NCBI GenBank assembly: GCA_030824275.1
Contig: JAVBXY010000037.1
Span: forward strand, 1 to 60,407
Direction: 5' to 3'
Length of the DNA stretch: 60,407 nucleotides
Source of the DNA: Rhodocyclaceae bacterium
GTDB lineage: Bacteria; Pseudomonadota; Gammaproteobacteria; Burkholderiales; Rhodocyclaceae
Under the pieces are notes generated by a model, which was given only the letters and a program-made list of their open reading frames with translations, had not been told where the DNA came from and did no database searches. Both the position numbers and the translations under genes were made by a program. Shown here piece after piece: positions 37,951 to 48,455 of the stretch (its first letter is position 1; each line of letters opens with the position of its first letter).

Positions 37951-38340
37951 TCGCCGTTTGCACCGGAAGTTGCAGCGGTGAAAGCTGCGCGCATCATGCT
38001 GGAAAGCATGACCGAACTTGAACGACGTGGTGAAAGTTTCGCATTCGAGACGACACTTTCCGGCCTGGTCTATGCACGGCGCGTGCAACTTTGGCGCAAG
38101 GCCGGCTATCACGTCACACTGTTCTTCCTATCATTGCCCACCCCGCAAATGGCGATTGATCGGGTTGCGGAGCGCGTGCGTCAGGGCGGGCATAATGTAC
38201 CCGCCGATATCGTCCGCAGGCGTTTCGCGGCAGGACGACGGAATTTTGATCAGGTTTATCGCGATGCAGTGGATGCCTGGGCCATCTATGACAATGCAGG
38301 CGAGGAACCGGTGTTGACCAATTGGGGAGAAAAGCCATGA
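37951..38340 (+). pseudogene. Zeta-toxin-like ATPase, 5'-truncated
   Basis: The frame reads SPFAPEVAAVKAARIMLES, then SFAFETTLSG, ARVRQGGHNVP (as ERVRQGGHNVP) and YDNAGEEPVL, all as in the COG4185 zeta-toxin-like kinase family. The roughly 45 N-terminal residues with the P-loop are missing and are not found in any frame upstream; a dispersed repeat copy takes their place. Without the P-loop it cannot bind ATP. A GTG at 37978 could start a short product, but it would be non-functional. Confidence 0.8.
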
Positions 38341-38516
38341 ACAAGAAAAAAATCGAACTCGCAAAAGACCCTGATTTGGCCGGCTCCCTGACCGCCATCC
38401 GCCGTGCCGCAAAACGTGCGGCGCAAGTAGCAATTAGCACGAATACAGCATTGATTATCCAGCGAAATGGGAAGTGCGTCCACGTGAAACCAAGCGGGGA
38501 ATCAAAGCCGCGATAA
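38337..38516 (+). CDS. Small zeta-associated protein, putative antitoxin
   Basis: This 59-residue basic protein (MNKKKIELAKDPDLAGSLTA at the start) has RRAAKRAAQVAISTNTALIIQRNGK, here in part AAKRAAQVAI, like the small proteins that usually sit next to COG4185 toxins. It overlaps the toxin remnant as ATGA. With its toxin broken it is an orphan. Confidence 0.6.
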   Translation: MNKKKIELAKDPDLAGSLTAIRRAAKRAAQVAISTNTALIIQRNGKCVHVKPSGESKPR

Positions 38517-38520
38517 TCAT

Positions 38521-38897
38521 GAACAGAACAATCAAACTTCATGTCGGTTCGGTCGAGGACATGGGCAAACGCCTCATCGGCGCATGGCGCAAGCTTGAAC
38601 AAGGCACGGCGGTCGATGAAACGCACCTGACTTTTCTTGATCTGGAACCCCTGGTCTTCGACACTGTCGCCCGCGCGCTTAGCGCTGTTGCGGCATGTCC
38701 GACAACACCCGGCCAATAACGTCGCCGCGCTGGCCAAGAGCCTGGGACGAGACTACAAGCGCGTACATGACGATGTCGCTGCGCTGATTCACGCCGGCCT
38801 GCTCGAGCGCGACGCGCAAGGCATCCGCGCCTCATACGACAGAGTGCATACTGAGGTTTCGCTGGGTTTGAAGCGGGTTGCTTTCAGCTTCGAATAA
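38521..38897 (+). pseudogene. HVO_A0114-type winged-helix antitoxin, frameshifted
   Basis: The first frame gives LHVGSVEDMGKR and VDETHLTFLDLE. A different frame (offset by two) then gives TLSPARLALLRHVRQHPANN, AALAKSLGRDYKRVHDDVAAL and the wing. Together these make one HVO_A0114-family DNA-binding protein of about 120 residues, the antitoxin type paired with TumE toxins. The switch lies near 38648-38665 and is a single-base frameshift (one lost or two gained). No TumE toxin gene is adjacent. It could be a sequencing error, but the neighbouring gene is also broken. Confidence 0.75.
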
Positions 38898-38994
38898 CCG
38901 CCATTCGCCTCCAATTAACTGCTTGTGGGAGGCATAAGGCAGGCAAGGGGCGGTAGTGGCTAGTTAGTCCTCAACGTATCTCAGCAGGCAAAAG

Positions 38995-39300
38995 CTAAAT
39001 CCCCAGCGATTTCAGCAGCCGCTCACCCGACTCCCGCAGTTCGCCCTTCCGCTCCTCCGGCACCAGCGCATCACACTCCGTCAGAAACTGCTTTACCGCC
39101 CGGGCGACCGTTTCCCGCGAGACAGCCGCGTCCTTGGCTGCCGGCTTTTCAGGCGTCACCGCATCCAGCGGCCGGACAATCGCGTACTTGGGAATCAGGC
39201 GTTGCCCGCCCTTGCCGGTGGCGAACAACGGGCCGGTCTTGACGTATTCCTCGCCTTCGTACTCGAAGCGGGCGCCGTTGGGGAGTTGGGAAATCTTCAT
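38995..39300 (-). CDS. Conserved hypothetical protein
   Basis: This 101-residue protein starts MKISQLPNGARFEYEGEEYV, a small beta-rich N-terminus (about 1-45) that recalls SH3-like or 'FEYEG' modules, followed by a helical C-terminus with charged residues (about 60-101). No known family is recognised. It starts 2 bases after the LysE gene stop on the same strand, so it is co-transcribed. The 97 bases on its 3' side hold nothing recognisable. Confidence 0.65.
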   Translation of the reverse strand: MKISQLPNGARFEYEGEEYVKTGPLFATGKGGQRLIPKYAIVRPLDAVTPEKPAAKDAAVSRETVARAVKQFLTECDALVPEERKGELRESGERLLKSLGI

Positions 39301-39302
39301 GA

Positions 39303-39929
39303 TCAGGGCTGTGCCAGCACCAGCCGCAGTGCCAGTGCGATGAACAGGATGCCAGCGCCACGATCCAGCCACAGCGCCCATTGCGGATTGCGTTGCAGGC
39401 GGGCGCCGAGGCTGCCGGAAAACCAGCCGAGGCTGCCGAAGATCACCACCGTCTGCGCAGCGAACAGGGCGCCGAGCAGCAGCATCTGCGGCCAGACTTC
39501 GCCGCGTGCGGGATCGACGAACTGGGGCAGGAAGGCGATGAAGAACAGCATCACTTTCGGGTTGACGGCGTTGGCGATGAAGCCGCGCCGTACATGTACG
39601 GCCAACGGTTCTTTGCCGGCGTCGAGGTTCACCATCGTTGATTCGCCGGCATGGCGCCAGGCCATGAAACCGATGTAAACGAGGTAGGCGGCGCCGGCCA
39701 TTTTCAGGGTGGTGAAGGTGGCCGGCGAGCCGAGCACGGCGGCGCCGATGCCGAGCGTGGCCCACAGGGTGTGGGTGAAGCAGCCGAGGGCGCAGCCGAT
39801 GCCGAAGCCCATGCCGGCGGCCCTGCCCCGGCTGACGCCGACGGAGAGCACCATCAGGTTGTCCGGCCCCGGCGCGAGGGTGATGAAGACGGAGGCGGCG
39901 AGGAAGGCGAGGATCAGTTCGCCGGACAT
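39303..39929 (-). CDS. LysE/RhtB-family exporter
   Basis: This 208-residue membrane protein has six hydrophobic segments. The N-terminal ITLAPGPDNLMVLSVGVSRGR is the RhtB family signature. NPKVMLFFIAFLPQFVDP is the second. These proteins export amino acids such as threonine, homoserine or leucine. It ends the transcription unit together with the small gene at 38995, and its start is 1 base from the MFS gene stop. Confidence 0.87.
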   Translation of the reverse strand: MSGELILAFLAASVFITLAPGPDNLMVLSVGVSRGRAAGMGFGIGCALGCFTHTLWATLGIGAAVLGSPATFTTLKMAGAAYLVYIGFMAWRHAGESTMVNLDAGKEPLAVHVRRGFIANAVNPKVMLFFIAFLPQFVDPARGEVWPQMLLLGALFAAQTVVIFGSLGWFSGSLGARLQRNPQWALWLDRGAGILFIALALRLVLAQP

Positions 39930-39930
39930 G

Positions 39931-41175
39931 TCAGTGGGCTTTCAAGGATTCGCGCAGGCGACCGGCCCGCAACAGTAACCAGACGGTAACGGCGACCAGC
40001 ACGACGCCTTCACCGAGCAGAGTGCCCGGTGCATGGCTGATGGCGGCGATGGCGCCGGCGATGAGGCCGCCGATGGCGTCGAAGCCGAAACGCGTGCTGG
40101 AGAAGAAGGAGACGATGCGCCCGCGCAGGCGTTCCGGGGCGATGGTCTGGAGGACGGTGTTGATGCCGACGTTGGCGCCGGAGATGCCGAAGCCGAGCGC
40201 GGCCATGGCCGGCAGCGCGATGGCGAGGTGGGTGGAGAGCGGGAAGATCAGCAGCGCGAGAGCGGCCAGGGCGACGCTGGTGATGATCAGGTTCAGGGTG
40301 TGGCGCACCGACTGGTGCGTCGCCAGTACCAGGGTCGAGGCGAATGCGCCGCAACCGGCAGCCCCCCAGAGCAGGCCGAGGGTACGGGCGTCACCGTGGA
40401 AGACTTCCTTGGCGAAGATGGGCAGCAGCACGGCATAGGCCGAGGCGGTGATGTTGAGCAGGGCCAGCACGATGATGAGGGTGCGAATCGGCCAGCTGTC
40501 GATGGCGTAGCGCACGCCTTCCTTGAAGACGTGGCCGACGGAGCCGGTGGCCTTGGTCGGGGCGACGATGCGCATGGCGGCGACGCCCCACATCAGCGCC
40601 AGATAGGAGACGGCGTTGATGGCGAAGCAGGCGGCCTCGGAGATCACCGACAGCAGCAGGCCGGCAATGGGCGGGCCGATGAAGCGGCCGAGGTTGAACA
40701 GCATGGCGTTGAGTGCCAGCGCATTGGGCAGGTCTTCGCGCTTGCCGACCATGGGCGCGATCAGGGCCTGGCGGGCGGGGGTGTCGAAAGCGTTGAGGAT
40801 GCCCAAGGTGGCCGACATGACGATGATCAGCGTTGGCCCGATCAGGTCGAGCCAGGTCAGGGTCGCCAGTAATGAAGCCTGGATGAACAGCAGGGCCTGC
40901 ACATAGACCAGCGTGCGCTGGCGATCACGGCGATCCAGCCAGGCGCCGGCCAGTGGGCCGACCAGCAGCATGGGGATCAGCGCCGCAAAGGCCGAGAGGC
41001 CGAGCAGCGCGGCCGAGCCGGTGAGCCGGTAGACCAGCCAGGACAGCGCCACCTGCTGTATCCAGGAACCGAGGATGGAGACGGCCTGGCCGAAGAAGTA
41101 GTAGCGGAACGGCCGATGCCCGAGGGCGCGCATCGATGCGGGCAGACGTGAGGCGGGTGACGCGGGAGCGGTCAT
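39931..41175 (-). CDS. MFS exporter, EntS/MFS_3-like
   Basis: This 414-residue transporter has about 12 membrane segments. LLVGPLAGAWLDRRDRQR and GILNAFDTPARQAL are typical of the MFS_3 (enterobactin exporter EntS-like) family. Siderophore, drug or aromatic efflux are all possible. ATG 41175 has no Shine-Dalgarno site; the bases before it are TTTTT and the reverse complement of a repeat copy. It runs co-directionally from the hpa operon across 47 bases, so it may be read from that operon. Confidence 0.82.
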   Translation of the reverse strand: MTAPASPASRLPASMRALGHRPFRYYFFGQAVSILGSWIQQVALSWLVYRLTGSAALLGLSAFAALIPMLLVGPLAGAWLDRRDRQRTLVYVQALLFIQASLLATLTWLDLIGPTLIIVMSATLGILNAFDTPARQALIAPMVGKREDLPNALALNAMLFNLGRFIGPPIAGLLLSVISEAACFAINAVSYLALMWGVAAMRIVAPTKATGSVGHVFKEGVRYAIDSWPIRTLIIVLALLNITASAYAVLLPIFAKEVFHGDARTLGLLWGAAGCGAFASTLVLATHQSVRHTLNLIITSVALAALALLIFPLSTHLAIALPAMAALGFGISGANVGINTVLQTIAPERLRGRIVSFFSSTRFGFDAIGGLIAGAIAAISHAPGTLLGEGVVLVAVTVWLLLRAGRLRESLKAH

Positions 41176-41177
41176 TC

Positions 41178-41207
41178 AAAAAGTCGGCGCTGACAGGACG
41201 GCGAATG
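41178..41207 (+). repeat. Dispersed repeat copy at the MFS start codon
   Basis: The copy reads AAAAAGTCGGCGCTGACA, then GGACGGCGAATG. It lies 2 bases from the MFS start codon, and 15 bases separate it from the semialdehyde dehydrogenase stop (41223). Its AGGACGGC variant is the same as in the copy inside hpaF. Confidence 0.82.
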
Positions 41208-41222
41208 CCGTCCGGGTGCGCA

Positions 41223-42671
<1,449 letters not shown>

Positions 42672-42672
42672 A

Positions 42673-43467
42673 TCAATATGCAGCGCCGCTGTTGACGGTG
42701 CTCTCCTTGAAAGATGCCGCCAGGGCGACGGCGGCGTTGCGCAGGATGGAGGTATCGGCGCCGACGGCGACAAAGGCGGCACCGCAGCTCCGGTAGTGTT
42801 TGGCCGTGGCCGGATCGGAGGCGAAAACGCCCGGCGCCTTGCCGGCGGCGGCGATGCGCGGCAGCACGGATTCGATGACGGCCTTGACCTCGGGGTGCAT
42901 GGGCTGGCCGAGATAGCCCAGCGATGCGGCCAGGTCGGCGGGGCCGATGAAGACTCCGTCGACGCCATGGACCTTGAGGATGGCGTCAAGGTTGTCGAGG
43001 CCGGTGCGGGATTCGATTTGCACAAGCAGGCAGACTTCCTCGTCGGCATGCTTGAAGTAGCCTTCCACGGCGTTCCAGCGGGCACTGCGCTCCAGCGCCG
43101 TGCCAACGCCGCGAATGCCGTGGGGCGGATAACGTACGGCCTGCACCAGGGCGGCGGCCTCGGCGGCTGTCTCGACCATGGGCACCAGCAGGGTCTGGGC
43201 ACCGATGCCGAGGTATTGCTTGATCAGGGCCGGATCGTGATTGACCGGGCGCACCATTACCGGCACGCCGTAGGCAGCGGCGGCCTGCAACTGCGGCAGC
43301 ACGGTGACCGGATTGTTGGGAGCGTGTTCGGCGTCGATCAGCAGCCAGTCGAAGCCGGCGGTGGCGGCGATCTCCATGGCCGCCGGGCTGACCAGGCCGA
43401 TGAAGATGCCGGTGGTAGAACGGCCTTCGCGTAGTGAGGCCTTGAATCCGTTGCGTATCATTTCCAT
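42673..43467 (-). CDS. hpaI: 4-hydroxy-2-oxoheptane-1,7-dioate aldolase
   Basis: This 264-residue class II (metal-dependent) HpcH/HpaI aldolase has FDWLLIDAEHAPNN, MVRPVNHDP, the metal-ligand glutamate in VQIESRTGLDN, and GVFIGPADLAASLG. It cleaves 4-hydroxy-2-oxoheptanedioate into pyruvate and succinate semialdehyde. ATG 43467 (MEMIRNG) matches known HpaI length; the frame upstream runs through hpaH and is not coding. It lies between hpaH and gabD. Confidence 0.93.
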   Translation of the reverse strand: MEMIRNGFKASLREGRSTTGIFIGLVSPAAMEIAATAGFDWLLIDAEHAPNNPVTVLPQLQAAAAYGVPVMVRPVNHDPALIKQYLGIGAQTLLVPMVETAAEAAALVQAVRYPPHGIRGVGTALERSARWNAVEGYFKHADEEVCLLVQIESRTGLDNLDAILKVHGVDGVFIGPADLAASLGYLGQPMHPEVKAVIESVLPRIAAAGKAPGVFASDPATAKHYRSCGAAFVAVGADTSILRNAAVALAASFKESTVNSGAAY

Positions 43468-43487
43468 GGTGTCGTATTCACACAAAG

Positions 43488-44291
43488 TCACATGAAGCGG
43501 AAGCCGATGCCGCCAAGAGGACCGTAGTCTACATGGAAGGTGTCGCCCGGTTCCGCCGGCACGGGGCGGATGAAGGAGCCGGCGAGGATGATCTGCCCCG
43601 GCTCCAGCGCCACGCCGTGGGGCGCGAACTTCTTCGCCAGCCAGGCGATGCCGTGGGCCGGGTGATTGAGCACGCCGGCGGCCACTCCCGTCTCCTCGAT
43701 TACGCCGTTCTTGTAGCAAAGGCCTGAGACCCAGCGCAGGTCCACATCGTGAGGCCGCACCGGCTTGCCGCCGAGGATGATGCCGGCATTGGCGGCGTTG
43801 TCGGAGATGGTGTCGAAGACCTTGCGCATGCGCTTGGTTTCCGGGTCCACCTGCGGGCAGCGCTGGTCGATGATCTCGATGGCCGGAGTGATGTAGTCGG
43901 TGGCCTTGAGTACGTCGAAGATGGTGACGTTCGGGCCTTCCAGGCGCTTGGCGAGGATGAAGGCCAGTTCGATCTCGACACGGGGGGCGATGAAGCGGCT
44001 GAAGGGAATGTCGCCGCCTTCGTTGAAGACCATGCGGTCCATCAGAGTGCCGTAGTCCGGCTCGGTGATCTGCGAGGACTGCTGCATGGCGCGCGAGGTG
44101 AGGCCGATCTTGTGGCCGACGATTTCCTGATCTTCGGCAAGCTTGAGCTGTATCCATTCACGCTGGATGGCGTAGGCGTCCTCGATGCTCATCTCAGGAT
44201 GGTCCAGCGAGATTTGCCGGATCTGCACGCGGGTCTTTTCGGCCTCGTTGAGGCGCGCAGCGATGGACTGGATGGTTTCCTTGCTCAGCAT
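43488..44291 (-). CDS. hpaH: 2-oxo-hept-4-ene-1,7-dioate hydratase
   Basis: This 267-residue hydratase has [42 protein letters not shown] and [17 protein letters not shown], which match my recollection of E. coli HpaH almost segment for segment; the length is identical. It adds water to 2-oxo-hept-4-ene-1,7-dioate (the OPET-derived dienoate) before aldol cleavage. It starts 2 bases after hpaF. Confidence 0.93.
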   Translation of the reverse strand: MLSKETIQSIAARLNEAEKTRVQIRQISLDHPEMSIEDAYAIQREWIQLKLAEDQEIVGHKIGLTSRAMQQSSQITEPDYGTLMDRMVFNEGGDIPFSRFIAPRVEIELAFILAKRLEGPNVTIFDVLKATDYITPAIEIIDQRCPQVDPETKRMRKVFDTISDNAANAGIILGGKPVRPHDVDLRWVSGLCYKNGVIEETGVAAGVLNHPAHGIAWLAKKFAPHGVALEPGQIILAGSFIRPVPAEPGDTFHVDYGPLGGIGFRFM

Positions 44292-44293
44292 GA

Positions 44294-44695
44294 TCAGACC
44301 TTTTTGTAACGGGGATGAATGTTGTTGTGCTTCCAGGTTCCGGCCTCGTCGAACTGGAAAATTTCCATCGACAGGGCGAGGCCACGCGTGGCATAGAGCG
44401 CGGCGAAGTGTTCCTTGATGACGGCGAACAGTTCGTCGCCGGCCTTTTTCAGTACCGCCGCCGTCCTGCCAGCGCCGACTTTCAGCGTGGCATGGACGAA
44501 GGCATCATCTTCGGCACCATCGGCAACACGGTAGTGATTCAGCACTAGGGCACGGGCACGAATGCCGCCGATGGGGAAAACCGCAGTTTCGTCGATGCGC
44601 TGAGCAATCAGGCAGTCGTTGGCTTTCTTCAGCAGGCCGTCGATGTCGGCCTGGGCCGCGATGTTGTCGGTGATTTCGAAGACGAGATGGGGCAT
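44294..44695 (-). CDS. hpaF: 5-carboxymethyl-2-hydroxymuconate isomerase
   Basis: This 133-residue tautomerase-like isomerase begins [12 protein letters not shown], with Pro2 after the initiator as in the family, where it is the catalytic base. [22 protein letters not shown] and IKEHFAAL follow. Residues 72-79 (KVGAGRTA) are encoded by a sequence nearly identical to the repeat copy at 41178, although a KIGAGR-type peptide is native to the family. It starts 1 base after hpaD. Confidence 0.9.
   Translation of the reverse strand: MPHLVFEITDNIAAQADIDGLLKKANDCLIAQRIDETAVFPIGGIRARALVLNHYRVADGAEDDAFVHATLKVGAGRTAAVLKKAGDELFAVIKEHFAALYATRGLALSMEIFQFDEAGTWKHNNIHPRYKKV
44456..44482 (-). repeat. Dispersed repeat-like segment inside hpaF
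   Basis: The minus strand reads AAAGTCGGCGCTGGCAGG, then ACGGCGGCG: one mismatch in the first 24 bases against the copy at 41178, including its AGG. It encodes KVGAGRTA with codons (AAA, GCT, AGG, ACG) that are unusual in this gene. Confidence 0.7.
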
Positions 44696-44696
44696 A

Positions 44697-45548
44697 TCAA
44701 CTCACAGGAAAAACGGCATTGATCTGGCCGGTGCCGGAACTCGGGAAGTAAGGCGTGATGACCTCGACCTTGCCGGTGTAGGCATCGCCGCCGAGGGCGC
44801 CGAGCAGCATGGCGGTATCGTGCATATTGCCCTCGCCCCAGCATTTCTCGGCGTACATGGGGAGCATGGCACAGAAGGTCTTCCAGTCACCCTTCTGCCA
44901 CAACTCAATCACGCTGCGATCCACCACTTCGAGGAAGGGGTCCCAGATCTTGTGCATGAACTCCTCGGCGACGCCGTTCTGGGCGAAGCGATGGGAGAGT
45001 GAGCCGGAGGCGAAGATCGCCACGGTACCGTCGTACTTTTCCTCGATGGCCTTGCGCACCGCCGCACCGAGTTTCTCGCTGTCGGCCAGGTTGTGCACCG
45101 TGCACAAGGCCGAGATGGAGACGACCTTGAAATGCTGGTCCTCGTTCATGTAGCGCATGGGCACCAGGGTGCCGTATTCGAGATCGAGGCTGGTGGCGTC
45201 GTGGGCGCGGGTATGCACGCCCTCGGCGGTGCAGACCTCGGCCAGCAGCTTGCCCAGGGCCGGGTTGCCCGGATACTCGTAGGGCATGTTCTTGATGAAG
45301 TGCGGCAGCTCGTTGCTGGTGTAGATGCCCTTGAAGGTCGGCGCGCAGTTGATGTGGTAACCGGAATTCACCAGCCAGTGCGTATCGAAGACGACGATGG
45401 TGTCCACGCCGAGTTCGCGGCAGCGGCGGCCGATCTCCTTGTGGCCGTCGATGGCGGCCTGGCGGCAACCCCTGTGCGGACCGTCGAGTTCGGAAAGGTA
45501 CATCGACGGTACGTGGGTGATTTTTGCGGCGAGAGCAAGTTTGCCCAT
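44697..45548 (-). CDS. hpaD: 3,4-dihydroxyphenylacetate 2,3-dioxygenase (type III extradiol)
   Basis: This 283-residue LigB-fold dioxygenase starts MGKLALAAKITHVPSMYLSE; H12 and the histidine in FDTHWLVNS are expected Fe(II) ligands. EYGTLVPMRYMNED, ASGSLSHRF and GEGNMHDTAMLLGALG are family hallmarks. It opens homoprotocatechuate to 5-carboxymethyl-2-hydroxymuconate semialdehyde. The 95-base gap to hpaE holds no clear terminator. Confidence 0.95.
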   Translation of the reverse strand: MGKLALAAKITHVPSMYLSELDGPHRGCRQAAIDGHKEIGRRCRELGVDTIVVFDTHWLVNSGYHINCAPTFKGIYTSNELPHFIKNMPYEYPGNPALGKLLAEVCTAEGVHTRAHDATSLDLEYGTLVPMRYMNEDQHFKVVSISALCTVHNLADSEKLGAAVRKAIEEKYDGTVAIFASGSLSHRFAQNGVAEEFMHKIWDPFLEVVDRSVIELWQKGDWKTFCAMLPMYAEKCWGEGNMHDTAMLLGALGGDAYTGKVEVITPYFPSSGTGQINAVFPVS

Positions 45549-45643
45549 GATGCTGTTCTCCTTTGTATGTGTGTGATCGTGTCTCTCTGTCGGAGACAGG
45601 CGACGCTCCGTGTATCCCGAAGCTGCCGCCTGATCGAATCTGT

Positions 45644-47113
45644 TTAGACGCCCCAGCGCGGGATCGGATGGCTACCGTAGGACACGGCCACGTTCTTCGC
45701 CTCGCAGAACACTTCGTAGCTGTAGTGATTGCCCTCACGGCCGGTGCCCGAGGCCTTGACACCGCCGAAGGGCTGGCGCAGGTCGCGGACGTTCTGGCTA
45801 TTCACGAAGCACATGCCGGCCTCGATGGCCTTGGCCACGCGCATGACGCGGCCGGTGCTTTCGGTCCAGAGGTAGCTCGACAAACCGTAGGGCGTATCGT
45901 TGGCAATGCGGATGGCTTCTTCCTCGGTCTTGAAACGGATGATGCAGGGCACCGGGCCGAAGATTTCGTCCTGGGCGATGGTCATTTTGTTATCCACATC
46001 GGCGAAGACGGTCGGCTGTACCCAGTTGCCGCCCTTGAGGTGTGCCGGCAGATTCAGCGCATCGGGCGTACCGCCGCCGAAGACGACGCGGGCGCCCTCC
46101 TCCTTGCCGATGGCGATGTAGCGATTCACCTTTTCCTGATGGCCCTTGCTGATCATGGGACCGATGATGGTGTTCGGATCGAGCGGATCGCCCACCGTGA
46201 GTTTGGCCGCGCGGGCGGCGAAGTCGGCGACGAATTTGTCGTAGATGCCGGCCTGGACGATGATGCGCGAGCCGGCGGTGCAGCGTTCGCCGTTGTTGGA
46301 GAAGATCATGAAAATGGCCGCATCCAGCGCCCGCTCATAGTCGGCGTCGTCGAAGATGACGAAGGGCGACTTGCCGCCCAGCTCCATGGAGAACTTCTTC
46401 AGGCCCGCGCTCTTGACGATGCGGTTGCCGGTCACCGTGCTGCCGGTGAAGGAAATCGAGCGCACGTCCGGATGACTGACCAGCGCCTCGCCGGCGGTGT
46501 TACCGAAACCATGCACGACGTTGAAGACGCCGGGCGGAATACCGGCTTCGAGTGCCAGTTCGCCGAGGCGGTTGGCGGTCATCGGCGAGAGTTCGGACAT
46601 CTTCATCACCGCCGTGTTGCCCAGGGCGAGGCAAGGCGCCGTCTTCCAGGTAGCGGTCATGAAGGGCACATTCCAGGGCGAGATCAGGGCACAGACGCCG
46701 ACCGGCTGCCACAGCGTGTAGTTGAGGTGACCGGTGTCGGAATCGTAGGTCTCGCCGTGCTGCGACTGGGCCAGTTCGGCGAAGTAGTAGAAATTGTCGG
46801 CGGCGCGCGGGATCAGGGCTTTCTTGGTCTGGCCGATGACCTGGCCGCAGTCCTGCGTTTCCATGTCCGAAATCTCGGGCACGTTCTTCGCGATCAGGTC
46901 GCCGAGATTGCGCATCAGGCCCGCGCGCTCCTTGGCCGGCGTTTTCGACCAGGCAGGAAACGCGGCCTTGGCGGCGGCGACGGCCGCGTTCACTTCGTCG
47001 GCGCCACCGCTGGCGACATCGGCCAGCTTTTCGCCGGTGGCCGGATTGAGGGTTTCAAAGCCTTCGGCGCTATCGACTTTCTGGCCGTTGATGATGTGCT
47101 GGATTCTTGTCAT
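45644..47113 (-). CDS. hpaE: 5-carboxymethyl-2-hydroxymuconate-semialdehyde dehydrogenase
   Basis: This 489-residue aldehyde dehydrogenase has the catalytic glutamate in MELGGKSPFVIFDD and cysteine in NNGERCTAGSR, and FVNSQNVRDLRQPFGGVKASG, the region that marks HpaE-type enzymes. It oxidises the HpaD product with NAD. It begins 4 bases after hpaG, so the two are translationally close. Confidence 0.93.
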   Translation of the reverse strand: MTRIQHIINGQKVDSAEGFETLNPATGEKLADVASGGADEVNAAVAAAKAAFPAWSKTPAKERAGLMRNLGDLIAKNVPEISDMETQDCGQVIGQTKKALIPRAADNFYYFAELAQSQHGETYDSDTGHLNYTLWQPVGVCALISPWNVPFMTATWKTAPCLALGNTAVMKMSELSPMTANRLGELALEAGIPPGVFNVVHGFGNTAGEALVSHPDVRSISFTGSTVTGNRIVKSAGLKKFSMELGGKSPFVIFDDADYERALDAAIFMIFSNNGERCTAGSRIIVQAGIYDKFVADFAARAAKLTVGDPLDPNTIIGPMISKGHQEKVNRYIAIGKEEGARVVFGGGTPDALNLPAHLKGGNWVQPTVFADVDNKMTIAQDEIFGPVPCIIRFKTEEEAIRIANDTPYGLSSYLWTESTGRVMRVAKAIEAGMCFVNSQNVRDLRQPFGGVKASGTGREGNHYSYEVFCEAKNVAVSYGSHPIPRWGV

Positions 47114-47117
47114 GGAT

Positions 47118-48404
47118 TTACTCGCTGACGATGAAATTGGTGAGCCTGCCGATGCCTTCGATTTCCGTGACCACTTCGTCGCCGGCCTTCACATCGGCCA
47201 GGCCTTCGGGGGTGCCGGTGAGGATGATGTCGCCGGGCTGGAGGGTCATGAATTCGGAGAGGTATTCGATCAGGAAGGGAATGTCGAAAATCATGTCCCT
47301 GGTACTACCGTCCTGGGTGAGATTGCCGTTCACGTAAGTACGCAGGGCTAGGTTCTTGTAGTCGGCGACTTGCGCGGCAGGAATCCACTGGCCTATCGGC
47401 GTGCAGCCATCGCGGTTCTTCACCTTGAGGTTGGGCCGGTAGTAGTTTTCCAGATAGTCGCGGATGGCGTAGTCGTTGGCGACGGCGTAGGCGTCGACGT
47501 AGTTCATTGCGTCCGCCCGCTTGACGCCCTTGGCGGTCTTGCCGATGCGCACCGCCAGTTCGCACTCGTAGTGCATATAGGTCGCGTCTTCGGGACGGAC
47601 GGTCTTGGCGCTGTCACCCGTTACGGTGTTGACACCCTTGAGGAAGACCAGGGGCTTGTCCGGCGCCTTGAAGGCCAGTTCCTTGGCGTGGTCGGCGTAG
47701 TTGAGGCCGAGGGCGATGACCGTGGCCGGGCCAGGGGCGACGACTGCCTTCCCGGAAGACGCCAGGCTGAACTCGATGCGATCAATCCCCTTGACCTCGA
47801 CGGCCACAGTGCTGCCTGGCTTCGCCTGCGGGCCACGCCAGGGCACGCCGACCAGCAGCATGTCACCAGCGGACAGCGTCATGAAGGCCGTCACCTCGGC
47901 GAACAGTTGGGGCACTTCGCGCACCAGATCGTCGAAGCGACGCTGGGCGACGACGACGCCGTCAACGACGGTGCGCGCCACGAGGCCGGCGATGTCCGTC
48001 ACCGGCACCACCTCGCTACCGAGCGCGCAGGAACCATCGAAACATTTCTCGCGGATCGCCGGGCGGTAGTAGCTGTCGTGGGGCAAGGACAGATCGGCCA
48101 CCACGGCGACACCGGCGATATGCGCCCAGGCGTCGGCGGCAGCCACTTTGCTTGCGCTGCGCCCTATCACCAGCGCCAGAGTCGCGCCGATCTCGACGCT
48201 ATCGGCCCCGGCCGGCAGGATCGCCGTGGCGCCAGCGCCGACTTTTGCGTTCAGCCGCGTATTCGCCGGCTTGATGTAGAGCACCGGCGCCTTGGGCGCT
48301 GCCTTGTAGGGATCGGCGAACAGGGCCGGGCCGATGGCGGCAAGACTGGCCTTGTCGTTGAGGATGACTCCGTAGATCGTTCCCCGTGACTGGACTGCGG
48401 GCAT
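47118..48404 (-). CDS. hpaG: Bifunctional OPET decarboxylase / HHDD isomerase
   Basis: This 428-residue protein has two tandem fumarylacetoacetase-type domains (about 1-200 and 210-428), as in the fused HpaG1-G2 of E. coli (about 429). The second half has GLNYADHAKE, LKGVNTVTG, YECELAVRIGK and ILTGTPEG. It decarboxylates 5-oxopent-3-ene-1,2,5-tricarboxylate and isomerises the product. ATG 48404 fits that length, with AAGGA about 10 bases upstream. Residues 54-61 (KVGAGATA) are encoded by a repeat copy. It is first in the operon, behind its own strong promoter. Confidence 0.92.
   Translation of the reverse strand: MPAVQSRGTIYGVILNDKASLAAIGPALFADPYKAAPKAPVLYIKPANTRLNAKVGAGATAILPAGADSVEIGATLALVIGRSASKVAAADAWAHIAGVAVVADLSLPHDSYYRPAIREKCFDGSCALGSEVVPVTDIAGLVARTVVDGVVVAQRRFDDLVREVPQLFAEVTAFMTLSAGDMLLVGVPWRGPQAKPGSTVAVEVKGIDRIEFSLASSGKAVVAPGPATVIALGLNYADHAKELAFKAPDKPLVFLKGVNTVTGDSAKTVRPEDATYMHYECELAVRIGKTAKGVKRADAMNYVDAYAVANDYAIRDYLENYYRPNLKVKNRDGCTPIGQWIPAAQVADYKNLALRTYVNGNLTQDGSTRDMIFDIPFLIEYLSEFMTLQPGDIILTGTPEGLADVKAGDEVVTEIEGIGRLTNFIVSE
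48218..48246 (-). repeat. Dispersed repeat copy inside hpaG
   Basis: The minus strand reads AAAAGTCGGCGCTGGCG, CC, then ACGGCGATCC, about 25 of 29 bases the same as the intergenic consensus. It encodes KVGAGATA in the first domain. Compared from memory with E. coli HpaG, this loop is about 4-5 residues longer here. Confidence 0.8.
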
Positions 48405-48455
48405 CGCTGGCGATTCCTTCTGGGTTGGGAGCGCACCGATCCGGCGCGGCAATGT

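Noticed and set aside
44456..44482. Idea that the repeat was inserted into hpaF
   Set aside because: As I recall, E. coli HpaF has LKIGAGRS at the same place, so the peptide is native. Only the base sequence is unusual, so I report it as a repeat-like segment and not an insertion.
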